From contig NZ_JALPRD010000004.1 of NCBI RefSeq assembly GCF_023197165.1, forward strand, positions 186,001 through 250,000: DNA of 64,000 nucleotides. Reading direction: 5' to 3'. Every line of letters starts with the position of its first letter. Positions within the stretch are counted from its first letter, which is position 1. The notes below the pieces were generated by a model. It was not told where the DNA came from and did not search any database. It saw nothing but the letters and a program-made list of their open reading frames with translations. Below, one piece after another: positions 8,648 to 16,685 of this stretch. Both the position numbers and the translations under genes were made by a program. Origin of the DNA: Sphingopyxis sp. MSC1_008 (GTDB lineage: Bacteria > Pseudomonadota > Alphaproteobacteria > Sphingomonadales > Sphingomonadaceae).

Positions 8648-8702
8648 AGTTTGAATCGCGCGGCAGGCCGGATCGAGGCGCCGGCACGAGGGAGAGAAAT
8701 AT

Positions 8703-10928
8703 ATGCTACGCTGGATGTCCGCGACCTCATTGGCGCTGAGCTTTGCCATTCTGCCCGTCGCGAGCCTGGCCGGGGACAAGGCAGCCGCCCCGGCTCAGGC
8801 GGTGAGCGACGCGGAGGCCGATCGCCGGGCCGCGCGACTGGTCGACGCCATGACGCTCGAAGAGCAGTTGCAGCTTCTCCGCCCGGTCGCGGCGACCTCC
8901 TATCAATTTGCCCCCGGCGCCAACAGCTTCCCGGAAGGCATGCGTACCCCGCCCCCCGCCGGCGCGATCAGCTCGGCGGGCTATGTCCCCCCCATCGCGC
9001 GGCTCAAATGGCCGGCCGTGCAGGAATCCGACGGGCCGATCGGCGTCGCCAACATGAAGGGCTGGATCCGGGGCATCGACGATCAGGCGACCAATTTTCC
9101 CTCGAGCATCGCCTGGGCGGCGAGCTTCGACCCGGCGCTCGCGCGGCGTGTCGGCGCGGTGATCGGCGAGGAAGCCCACGCCAAGGGGTTCAACGTCATG
9201 CTGGCGGGCGGGGTCAATCTGTCGCGCGATCCCCGCGGCGGCCGCAATTTCGAATATGCCGGCGAGGATCCGCTGCTCGCGGGACGGATCGCGGGTGCGA
9301 CGGTCGCGGGTATCCAAAGCGCGAAAGTCGTGTCGACGCTCAAACATTATGCCCTCAACGACCAGGAAAGCGGACGCGGCGTGCTCGACGCGCGCATTTC
9401 CGAGGCCGGCGCGCGCGAATCCGATCTTCTCGCCTTCGAAATCGCTTTGGCGACGGGCAAGCCCGGCTCGGTGATGTGCTCCTACAATCGCGTCAACGGC
9501 GACCATGCCTGCGAAAGCGACTGGCTGCTGAACAAGGTGCTCAAGAAGGACTGGGGCTTTCGCGGCTGGGTCATGTCCGACTGGGGCGGCGTTCACGACA
9601 TGCAAAAGGCCGTGGCAGCGGGCCTCGATCAGCAATCGCCGCAGGGCAAGGATCTGTTCGCGGGCCTCGCCGACGCGGTCAAAAGCGGCACGGTGCCGCG
9701 CGCGCGTATCCGCGACATGGCGTTTCGGATCGTTCGCTCGATGATTGCCGCGGGCGCGATCGACAATCCCGCGCGTGCCGGCCGGCCGATCGATCGCGAC
9801 GCGCATCTGGCGGTCGCGCAGGCCCAGGCCGAGGCGGGCGCCGTGCTGCTGAAAAATGAGGGCGCGCTTCCGCTCGAGGGCGTGCGCCGCATCGTCGTCA
9901 TCGGCGGATTTGCCGACATCGGCGTGCTGGTGGGCGGCGGCGGGTCGATGGTGAATCCCTATGGCGGCATCGTCAACGAGGAGAATCGGATCGGCATGGC
10001 GTCGCTTGGAAAATGGGCCTTCGTGCCATCCTCGCCGCTTGCCGCGCTGAAGGCGCTTCGTCCCGATCTCGAGATCGCCTTCGACGACGGAACCGACCCG
10101 GCGCGCGCGGCGGCGGCCGCAGGCAAGGCCGACGTCGCCATCGTCTTCGCGCTCAAGCAGGAAACCGAGAATTTCGATTCGGCGGATCTGTCGCTGCCGC
10201 GCGGCCAGGACGCGCTGATCGCCGCGGTCGCGGCCGCCAATCCGCGAACGGCCGTCGTTCTCGAGACGGGCAATCCCGTGGCCATGCCCTGGCTGGGCTC
10301 GGTCAACGCCGTTCTGCAGGCGTGGTATCCGGGACAGCGCGGCGGCGAGGCGATTGCCGCGATCCTCAGCGGGAAAGTATCGCCATCGGGCCGGCTGCCG
10401 ATCAGCTTCCCGCAGTCGGTCGCCCAGCTGCCGCGCGCCAAGCTCGACGGATATGATCCGAAGGCGACCCTCTTCTCTCCCCCGCCCGCGCCATTCGCGG
10501 TCGATTATCATGAAGGCAGCGATGTCGGATATCGCTGGTTCGAACGGACGCGCGCCGAACCGCTTTTCCCGTTCGGGTTCGGCCTGAGCTACACCAAGTT
10601 CGAGCATAAGGATCTCAGAGTGACGGGCGGCAAGCAGCTTTCGGTCAGCTTTACCGTGACCAACGTCGGGAAGCGCGAGGGTACCGATGTTCCGCAGCTC
10701 TATGTCGCCCCCCCGGGGCGCACGCACCGGCTTGCCGGGTGGGAACGGGTCACGTTGAAGCCCGGCGAGAGCCGCCGGGTAACGGTCAAGGCAGATCCCT
10801 GGATCCTTTCCTCCTATCAAGATGGAGGCTGGCGGCGCGCGGCCGGAACCTATGATGTCCGGGTCGCGACCTCGGCGAAGCTCGACGGCCTGCAGGCGAG
10901 CGCTTCGCTCGCCGCGGGCGGCCGTTAG
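8703..10928 (+). CDS. GH3 family beta-glycosidase, secreted
   Basis: 741 aa. ATG 8703 follows GGGAGAGA and opens a Sec signal peptide (LALSFAILPVASLAG). The GH3 barrel carries GPIGVANMKG, NVMLAGGVNLSRDPRGGRNFEYAGEDP and nucleophile Asp293 in VMSDWGGVHD; the second domain and the FnIII-like domain (FGFGLSYTKFEH, FTVTNVGKREGTDVPQLYV) follow. It is a clear paralogue of the minus-strand GH3 but periplasmic. The carboxylesterase gene starts only 11 bp after its stop, so the two form an operon. Likely removes a terminal beta-linked sugar from a de-esterified glycoside; specificity not determined. Confidence 0.92.
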   Translation: MLRWMSATSLALSFAILPVASLAGDKAAAPAQAVSDAEADRRAARLVDAMTLEEQLQLLRPVAATSYQFAPGANSFPEGMRTPPPAGAISSAGYVPPIARLKWPAVQESDGPIGVANMKGWIRGIDDQATNFPSSIAWAASFDPALARRVGAVIGEEAHAKGFNVMLAGGVNLSRDPRGGRNFEYAGEDPLLAGRIAGATVAGIQSAKVVSTLKHYALNDQESGRGVLDARISEAGARESDLLAFEIALATGKPGSVMCSYNRVNGDHACESDWLLNKVLKKDWGFRGWVMSDWGGVHDMQKAVAAGLDQQSPQGKDLFAGLADAVKSGTVPRARIRDMAFRIVRSMIAAGAIDNPARAGRPIDRDAHLAVAQAQAEAGAVLLKNEGALPLEGVRRIVVIGGFADIGVLVGGGGSMVNPYGGIVNEENRIGMASLGKWAFVPSSPLAALKALRPDLEIAFDDGTDPARAAAAAGKADVAIVFALKQETENFDSADLSLPRGQDALIAAVAAANPRTAVVLETGNPVAMPWLGSVNAVLQAWYPGQRGGEAIAAILSGKVSPSGRLPISFPQSVAQLPRAKLDGYDPKATLFSPPPAPFAVDYHEGSDVGYRWFERTRAEPLFPFGFGLSYTKFEHKDLRVTGGKQLSVSFTVTNVGKREGTDVPQLYVAPPGRTHRLAGWERVTLKPGESRRVTVKADPWILSSYQDGGWRRAAGTYDVRVATSAKLDGLQASASLAAGGR

Positions 10929-10939
10929 GAGACAGACCG

Positions 10940-12511
10940 ATGCGAACCATGTGCGCCTCGCTTCTCGCCCTCACCCTCCTCTTCCCGGGCCACGCGTCGG
11001 CGCAGTCCGCACCGCCCGCCGTCGCGACGGAAAGCGGCCGCGTGTCGGGTACCGCCGACGGCGCCACGATCAGCTTCAAGGGCATTCCCTACGCCGCCCC
11101 GCCCGTGGGTCCGCTGCGCTGGAAAGCGCCGCACAAGGCCGAGCGCTGGAGCGGAACGCGGGCCGCTGACAAATATGGCGCGATCTGCCAGCAAATCTAT
11201 CAAGCAAAGGACAATGGCGTCGGTCCGCTCCCGATGAGCGAGGATTGCCTTACGCTCAACATCTTCGCGCCCGCCGCGGCGAAGAAGGCCCCCGTCATGG
11301 TCTGGATCCATGGCGGCGGCTATGTCAACGGCTCCGGAACGGCGGCCCTGTACGATGGGTCGGCGCTGGCCAAGCAGGGCGTCGTCGTGGTGACGCTCAA
11401 CTATCGCCTCGGGCGCTTCGGATTTTTTGCCCATCCGGCTCTCAGCGCCGAAGCCGGTGGGGAGGCGGTCGGCAATTACGGGCTGATGGACATGATCGCG
11501 GCGCTTAAATGGGTTCGCGCCAATATTACGGGTTTCGGCGGCGATCCGGAACAGGTGACGATTTTCGGCGAATCGGCCGGCGGCGCGGCGGTCAATGCGC
11601 TCATGACCTCGCCGACGGCACGCGGGCTTTTCGACCATGCGATCGCCCAGTCGGGCCTTGGCCGCGAGAAATTCCTTTCGCTCGGCGAGGCCGAGACCGC
11701 CGGCGCGACTTTCGCGGCGTCTGCCGGCGCGCCGAACGCGACGGGCGAGGTGCTGCGCGCCCTCACCGCCGAGACGATCCTGAAGGCGGGCGATCCGCAG
11801 ATATTCACCGGCGGCGGACCGATGATCGACGGGAAAATATTGTCCCGCGCGCCGATCGAGTCTTTCCGCCGCGGCGAGCAGGCGCGCATCCCCTATATCG
11901 TCGGCTGGAACAGCCTCGAATTCCCGATCCCGGCGGCCGCGCTGTCCGGCAAGAATCCGTTGGGCTCGGCGATACCGGGCGATTTGCCCGCGCGGGCCGA
12001 GGCGGCCTATCCCGACAAGGACAGCTATAATCTCAATTTCTTCAGCGACATGCTGTTCGTCGAGCCGGCTGTGGCGCTGGCCCGCCTCCATGCGCGACAA
12101 GGCAACCCGACCTTCGCCTATCAATTCTCGATCGTGCCCAAGGCGGCGCAGGCCATGTTCAAGGGCGCAGTCCACGCATCGGACCGCGAATTTGTTTTCC
12201 AGACCCTTGGCGCATCGGCCTGGGCCACCGATGCGAACGACGCCGCGCAGGCACGTACGATCAGCGGCTATTGGACGGGTTTCGCGAAGACGGGGAATCC
12301 CAACGGCGGTTCGCGCCCCGCCTGGCCGCGCTTCGATCCGGCACATCCCCGGCTGATCGACCTTATGGACACGGGCCCGAAGGACGCCGCCGTTCCGCGT
12401 GCGGCGGCGATCGAGGCGATCGCGGCGGGACAGGATGGCGCAAGCGGGAGCAGCGCTTCCACCGGGCAAGCGATGAGAGACGAGGCGGGCTCAACTTACA
12501 GTCACAATTGA
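10940..12511 (+). CDS. Type-B carboxylesterase, secreted
   Basis: 523 aa, signal peptide in the first ~22 residues (LLALTLLFPGHASAQ). Carboxylesterase/lipase type-B features: GIPYAAPPVGPLRW near the N-terminus, SEDCLTLNIF, oxyanion hole HGGGYVNGSG, nucleophile Ser212 in FGESAGGAAVN, and a late catalytic-His region around GAVHASDREFVFQTLG. It is in an operon with the upstream GH3 gene, so it probably removes an ester group that blocks glycosidase attack. The last codons and the TGA stop lie inside the operator at 12497-12516 that serves the next gene. Confidence 0.9.
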   Translation: MRTMCASLLALTLLFPGHASAQSAPPAVATESGRVSGTADGATISFKGIPYAAPPVGPLRWKAPHKAERWSGTRAADKYGAICQQIYQAKDNGVGPLPMSEDCLTLNIFAPAAAKKAPVMVWIHGGGYVNGSGTAALYDGSALAKQGVVVVTLNYRLGRFGFFAHPALSAEAGGEAVGNYGLMDMIAALKWVRANITGFGGDPEQVTIFGESAGGAAVNALMTSPTARGLFDHAIAQSGLGREKFLSLGEAETAGATFAASAGAPNATGEVLRALTAETILKAGDPQIFTGGGPMIDGKILSRAPIESFRRGEQARIPYIVGWNSLEFPIPAAALSGKNPLGSAIPGDLPARAEAAYPDKDSYNLNFFSDMLFVEPAVALARLHARQGNPTFAYQFSIVPKAAQAMFKGAVHASDREFVFQTLGASAWATDANDAAQARTISGYWTGFAKTGNPNGGSRPAWPRFDPAHPRLIDLMDTGPKDAAVPRAAAIEAIAAGQDGASGSSASTGQAMRDEAGSTYSHN

Positions 12512-12516
12512 CTATA
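12497..12516. promoter_or_regulatory. Candidate operator/promoter of the GH1 gene overlapping the esterase stop codon
   Basis: TACAGTCACAATTGACTATA, preceded by ACT. The TGA stop of the esterase (12509-12511) is part of the right arm. TTGACT (12508-12513) is followed 17 bases later by TAGGGC (12531-12536), a reasonable -35/-10 pair, 60 bp before ATG 12577. Confidence 0.75.
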
Positions 12517-12576
12517 ATATCCTTGCTGGATAGGGCGCAACAAATCGCCTCGCGCGAGGCATGAGAGGAAGCTGGA

Positions 12577-13905
12577 ATGACTGAAAATCTTGACCGCCGC
12601 ACCATGCTGCTCGGCGCTTCGGCTGCAACGCTCGCGGTAGCGCATGCCGCCAAAGCGAAAACGCCCGCACCGCGCGGTCGGCCCGCCTTTCTCTGGGGCA
12701 CGGCGGGCGCGGCCTACCAGATCGAGGGCAATAATGTCGGCAGCGACATCTGGCTTCTCGAGCATCTGAAGCCGACCCTGTTCAAGGAGGTGTCGGGCGA
12801 TGCTGCAGATAGCTATCATCGCTATGGCGAGGATGTCGCGCTCGCCGCATCGCTCGGCTACAACACCCACCGCTTCTCGATCGAATGGGCGCGGGTCGAG
12901 CCCGAGCCCGGCCAATATTCGCTCGCCGCGATCGGCTATTATCGCAGGGTCCTCGAGGCGATCCGCAAGCACGGCATGACACCGGTCGTGGTCTACAATC
13001 ATTTCACCGTGCCGCGCTGGTTCGCGTCGGCCGGCGGCTTCACTTCCCCGGCGGGGGTCGAGCCGTTCGTGCGCTACTGCCGTTTCGTCACCGAGCAACT
13101 CGGGGACCTGTTCGATATCGCCATTACCCAGAACGAACCCAATCTCTGGGCGCAGCTCGCCTGGTCGCCGACCTATCCGCGCCTGCGCGCCGCGTTCGAT
13201 GCAGCCAACAAGGCGGCGGCAAAGGCCGAAGGGTCGGACATCTTCGCGTCTCCCACGCTGTCCGACTGGAAGGTCCAGCAGCCGGTCATGATCGAGGCGC
13301 ACAATCGCGCGCGCGAGGCGATTCGCCAGGCTTCGGGCGGCAGGATCGAAGTCGGCTTCACGCTGTCGCTTCCCGACGACCGCGCGCCACCGAGCGGCGC
13401 AAGCGGCGTCGAGCGCAAGCGGGCGGATTATGTCTATCCCTGGCTCGCCGCGGACTATGACTTCGTCGGCGTGCAGAATTACACCTATAATCTGGTCGGT
13501 CCGAATGCCGACCTGCCCTCGCCCGAGAATGTCGAACTGACGCAAAATGGCTATCCGCTGGCACCCGAGACGCTCGGCAATGTGATCCGGATGGTCGCGA
13601 GCCGTACCAAGAAGCCGATCATCGTCACCGAGCATGGCTGCTCGACCGAGGACGACAGCCGCCGCGTCTATATGATCGAAAATGCGCTCAAGGGCGTGTT
13701 CGACTGCCTGCGCGACGGCATCGACGTGCGCGGCTATCTTCACTGGTCGCTGCTCGACAATTATGAATGGTTTTATGGCTATACGCCGAAGTTCGGCCTC
13801 GTTTCGGTCGATCGCAAGACGTTCAAGCGCACGCCGAAACCGAGCGCCGCCTTTCTTGGCAAGATCGCGCGCAAGGGCCTACCGGCGGACGTTCGCAAGC
13901 GCTGA
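12577..13905 (+). CDS. GH1 family beta-glucosidase, Tat-exported
   Basis: 442 aa. The N-terminus has a twin-arginine motif (DRRTMLLGASAATLAVAHA), so export of a folded enzyme is expected. GH1 motifs: FLWGTAGAAYQIEG, FSIEWARVEPEPG, acid/base Glu187 in QNEPNLW, nucleophile Glu352 in VTEHGC, and HWSLLDNYEW near the end. The nucleophile motif is TEHG where GH1 normally has TENG; the catalytic Glu is kept. The residues after DNYEW (YTPKFGLVSVD) match GH1. It has its own operator copy. It would hydrolyse beta-glucosides or beta-fucosides; many GH1 enzymes accept D-fucosides, which would fit the proposed pathway. Confidence 0.93.
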   Translation: MTENLDRRTMLLGASAATLAVAHAAKAKTPAPRGRPAFLWGTAGAAYQIEGNNVGSDIWLLEHLKPTLFKEVSGDAADSYHRYGEDVALAASLGYNTHRFSIEWARVEPEPGQYSLAAIGYYRRVLEAIRKHGMTPVVVYNHFTVPRWFASAGGFTSPAGVEPFVRYCRFVTEQLGDLFDIAITQNEPNLWAQLAWSPTYPRLRAAFDAANKAAAKAEGSDIFASPTLSDWKVQQPVMIEAHNRAREAIRQASGGRIEVGFTLSLPDDRAPPSGASGVERKRADYVYPWLAADYDFVGVQNYTYNLVGPNADLPSPENVELTQNGYPLAPETLGNVIRMVASRTKKPIIVTEHGCSTEDDSRRVYMIENALKGVFDCLRDGIDVRGYLHWSLLDNYEWFYGYTPKFGLVSVDRKTFKRTPKPSAAFLGKIARKGLPADVRKR

Positions 13906-14015
13906 GCGAAGCGGATGCCTCACGCCGTCGGCGGCAAGGGCTACCGCCCCCTGCGGACCGCCTAACGGCGATTAGCCACGACAGCCTCGCCCTGTTCAGG
14001 TTCGGGAAATCTTGT

Positions 14016-14035
14016 TACAGTCAAAGATGACTGCA
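14016..14035. promoter_or_regulatory. Candidate operator upstream of cytochrome c
   Basis: TACAGTCAAAGATGACTGCA with outer flanks TTGT and AGTT; a strong inverted repeat (AGTCA/TGACT). It lies only 23 bp before ATG 14059, closer than other copies, so it would overlap the transcription start region or the promoter is unusual. Confidence 0.7.
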
Positions 14036-14058
14036 AGTTCATGCGACCGGAGAGACAT

Positions 14059-14448
14059 ATGAAACGCCTCATTCTTCCTGCCATCGCCCTTTGCCTTACC
14101 GCCGGGATGGCGAGCCAGATGTCGGTTCCGGTCCAGGCGGCACCCCAGGCCGACGCGGCGCGCGGCGCGACGCTGTTTCAGCAGCGCTGCGCCATGTGCC
14201 ACACCCGCAATGGCAAGGGCGGCAAGATTGGTCCCGACCTGACGGCGGTGATGGGACGCAAGGCGGGAAGCGCGACCTATGCTTATTCATCGGCCATGAA
14301 GGCATCGAAGACGGTCTGGAATGCCGCTACGCTCGACAAATATATTGCCGCCCCCACCAAGATGATCCCGGGAACCAAGATGGTCATCTCGGTCACCAAG
14401 CCCGAGGATCGCGCGGCGATCGTAAGATATCTCGGCGCCGGGAAATAG
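14059..14448 (+). CDS. Periplasmic class I cytochrome c
   Basis: 129 aa from ATG 14059 (GGAGAGA upstream). Signal peptide in residues 1-30 (LPAIALCLTAGMASQ...VQAA). One haem site CAMCH at residues 44-48 (His48 fifth ligand), with IGPDL and TKM around Met108 as the likely sixth ligand; this is the usual cytochrome c2/class I layout. It shares the operator motif with the GMC sugar dehydrogenase genes at 31400-33651, and FAD/GMC dehydrogenases of this type pass electrons to a c-type cytochrome, so I infer it is their electron acceptor, although the genes are 17 kb apart. Confidence 0.88.
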   Translation: MKRLILPAIALCLTAGMASQMSVPVQAAPQADAARGATLFQQRCAMCHTRNGKGGKIGPDLTAVMGRKAGSATYAYSSAMKASKTVWNAATLDKYIAAPTKMIPGTKMVISVTKPEDRAAIVRYLGAGK

Positions 14449-14480
14449 GCGCCTTCGTCCGCTTCGTCCGACAAAGAAGC

Positions 14481-14513
14481 GCGGCATCTCCCCTGTCATC
14501 CGGGAGATGCCGC
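14481..14513. terminator. Stem-loop, probable terminator after cytochrome c
   Basis: Perfect 12-bp inverted repeat GCGGCATCTCCC (14481-14492) and GGGAGATGCCGC (14502-14513) with a 9-base loop. The T-tract after it is short (AGGTTT), so strength is uncertain. Confidence 0.6.
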
Positions 14514-14594
14514 CAGGTTTGACCGGCAAGAGGACACGGAAACAATTACATCGTCGCTCGCAGCTCCGTCCGCTCGGCCAGCCGCGCTGGCGCG

Positions 14595-16685
14595 CTACTT
14601 GCGCGCATGCCCGGCGCGGGCCCGCAAAATCGTTGATCCGAAGGGTGGCAGATCGATCGCCCCAACGGGGGTTTCCACCGTCCTCGCCTCATCGGTGGTA
14701 TTCTGAAGAAAAGTCAGGATGGTCTCGGGGCCGCTTCGCGTCGTCAGTTCGACCCCGGCGGGCAGTGCCATCGGCGGCCGCACGCCCGTTTCGGCAAACA
14801 GCGGTTCAAAGAGCCGCGCGACGAGCGGATGCGTGAGATAGGTTCCGACATAGATGACCGACCCGGCGCCTAGCCGCCGGCGGGTCACCGCGGGTTCGCC
14901 GGCGAGGAAGCGGGCATTCCAGCGCGCCAGAACTTCCACCCCTTCGGCGGGCTCCAATATCTCGTAACCGTGCGCGGCCTGGACCGGCTCGCCGCCGAAG
15001 TCGACAAATTGTTCGCGCCGTGCCGATTCCGCCATGCGGCCGCTCTTGACATTCTCGACCTGGAAGACGGCCCCCGAGAGTATCGACGACGCGCCAAGCG
15101 CGGGGAGCCGGCCGAACTCGGAGACCCTGACGCCGCACAGTTCCGCGAGCGGTCCGGGCGGCGTTTCGGTCGCCACATGATTGTTCGCGGTGCGGGTCGC
15201 GGTGCGCGCGCCGATCACCAAAATCCCGCCGGCGCCGACAAAGCGCGAGAGCGGCGCGGTCCATCGATCGTCCCACAGCGCAAGGTGCGGCACAAAGGCG
15301 ATCTTGACCCTCGACAGGTCGTCGCCGGGCGCGGCGAAGCCGCATCGAATATTTCTCAGGTAGCAGTGATGATGAAGCGGCAAGGCCAGCTCGGCGAGGC
15401 TCGGAAGACCAAGCGAGAAGGTGGCCTGCGCGATCTCATTGGTCCAGTCGGCGCCGAGAATCGCGACGTCGATATCGACGCTCGTCCCGAGCACTTCGTC
15501 GCGTACCGCCTTGAGCTCGGAAATCGTCTGCTTGAGCTCGGCGTAACGGCGGCGCGGCACCCGGTCATGATCGAGCGCTCCCATCCAATAGGCTTCGGCG
15601 CCATATCGGGCGCTCGTCCAGCGGAACCAGATCAGGCCGTCGGCGCCGCGCGCGACCGATGAGAAAGCAAAGCGGCCAAGTTCTCCGGGTTCGGGGGCCG
15701 GTATCGCAAAGGCGGGGTGCGCGCCGGCACCGAGTTGCAGTTCGGGAACGATGAAGTTGCCCGCCCAGCCCCGGAAGCTGTCAAGCTGCATCGCCTGGGC
15801 ATAGCCGAGACCCACTTTCATGAACTCGTCGCGCAGTCCCGGGTAAAGGTCGGTGCCCAGAAAATCGAGGCCGGTGCCGAAGTCGCGCAGGTCGATGTCG
15901 TTGAGGCGCCCGATATTGTGAAAGACGAACCAGGCCGGGTTCGCCGCACGCAGGATCGCAACCTGCTCGGACTGGAAGTCCCGGGTCATGTCGGCCAGAA
16001 AGCGCCGGTAATCGAGAAGATGCGACGGATCGGCCGAAGCCGGCCGGTTCGTTACCGGTGTCTCGACTTGCGCGAAATCATCATATTGCCGGTTCCAGAA
16101 CACCGTCCCCCACGCGGCGTTCAGCGCGTCGATATTGCCGTAGCGGGCGACGAGCCATCCGCGGAATGCGTCCTGCGCCACAGCCGAATGGCTTTCGGAA
16201 AAATGGGTGTTGAGCTCATTGTCCGTCTGCCAGCCGATGACGTGCGGATTGCTACGATAATGATCGGCAAGCGCACGAGTGATCCGCCGGCTATGCTCGC
16301 GAAACAGCGGATGCGTGATGTCGACATGCTGGCGCGATCCATGGCGCTGCGCGACACCATTCTGGTCGACGCGCAGCATGTCGGGATGGCGATGGGTCAG
16401 CCAGCGCGGCGGAGTCGCCGTCGGCGTACAGAAGATCGTGTCGATCCCCTGCCCGGCCAGTTCCGCGATCGCCTCGTCGAACAGGCTGAAGTCATAGCGG
16501 CCTTCTTCCGGTTCGAGGACGCTCCAGGCGAATTCGCCCATGCGGACCGTCTCGATCCCCGCTTCGGCCATCAGCGCGGCGTCGGACGCCAGATGCTCGC
16601 GCGGCTCCTGTTCGGGAAAATGGCAGATGCCGATCAGAAAACGCGGCTGCGAGAGCGGCCGCCAGGGAATCGATGGAGGGGTCAC
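14595..16685 (-). CDS. GH42-like beta-galactosidase/beta-glycosidase
   Basis: 696 aa if started at the GTG at 16685, whose G is the last base of the upstream gene's TAG stop. GH42 features: FPEQEPREHLASDAALMAEAGIETVRMGEFAWSVLEPEEG, CTPTATPPRWLTHRHPD, acid/base Glu157 in WQTDNELN, a later WFRWTSARYGAEAYWMGALDHD segment around the second Glu, then a trimerisation-like domain (VIGARTATRTANNHVATE) and a small C-terminal beta domain. No signal peptide is seen, so a cytoplasmic enzyme is likely. It is the third gene of a symporter-ThuA-GH42 operon, so it probably hydrolyses the beta-galactoside-like sugar brought in by the symporter. An in-frame ATG start is not obvious. Confidence 0.88.
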   Translation of the reverse strand: MTPPSIPWRPLSQPRFLIGICHFPEQEPREHLASDAALMAEAGIETVRMGEFAWSVLEPEEGRYDFSLFDEAIAELAGQGIDTIFCTPTATPPRWLTHRHPDMLRVDQNGVAQRHGSRQHVDITHPLFREHSRRITRALADHYRSNPHVIGWQTDNELNTHFSESHSAVAQDAFRGWLVARYGNIDALNAAWGTVFWNRQYDDFAQVETPVTNRPASADPSHLLDYRRFLADMTRDFQSEQVAILRAANPAWFVFHNIGRLNDIDLRDFGTGLDFLGTDLYPGLRDEFMKVGLGYAQAMQLDSFRGWAGNFIVPELQLGAGAHPAFAIPAPEPGELGRFAFSSVARGADGLIWFRWTSARYGAEAYWMGALDHDRVPRRRYAELKQTISELKAVRDEVLGTSVDIDVAILGADWTNEIAQATFSLGLPSLAELALPLHHHCYLRNIRCGFAAPGDDLSRVKIAFVPHLALWDDRWTAPLSRFVGAGGILVIGARTATRTANNHVATETPPGPLAELCGVRVSEFGRLPALGASSILSGAVFQVENVKSGRMAESARREQFVDFGGEPVQAAHGYEILEPAEGVEVLARWNARFLAGEPAVTRRRLGAGSVIYVGTYLTHPLVARLFEPLFAETGVRPPMALPAGVELTTRSGPETILTFLQNTTDEARTVETPVGAIDLPPFGSTILRARAGHARK

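Noticed and set aside
8727..10820. Very long open frame antisense to the plus-strand GH3 gene
   Set aside because: Arg/Asp-rich composition, no recognisable motif, and the opposite strand encodes an unmistakable GH3. Similar long antisense frames exist opposite most genes here (for example 21189-23066, 40744-42987, 48387-50132, 60572-62020) and are a by-product of high GC.
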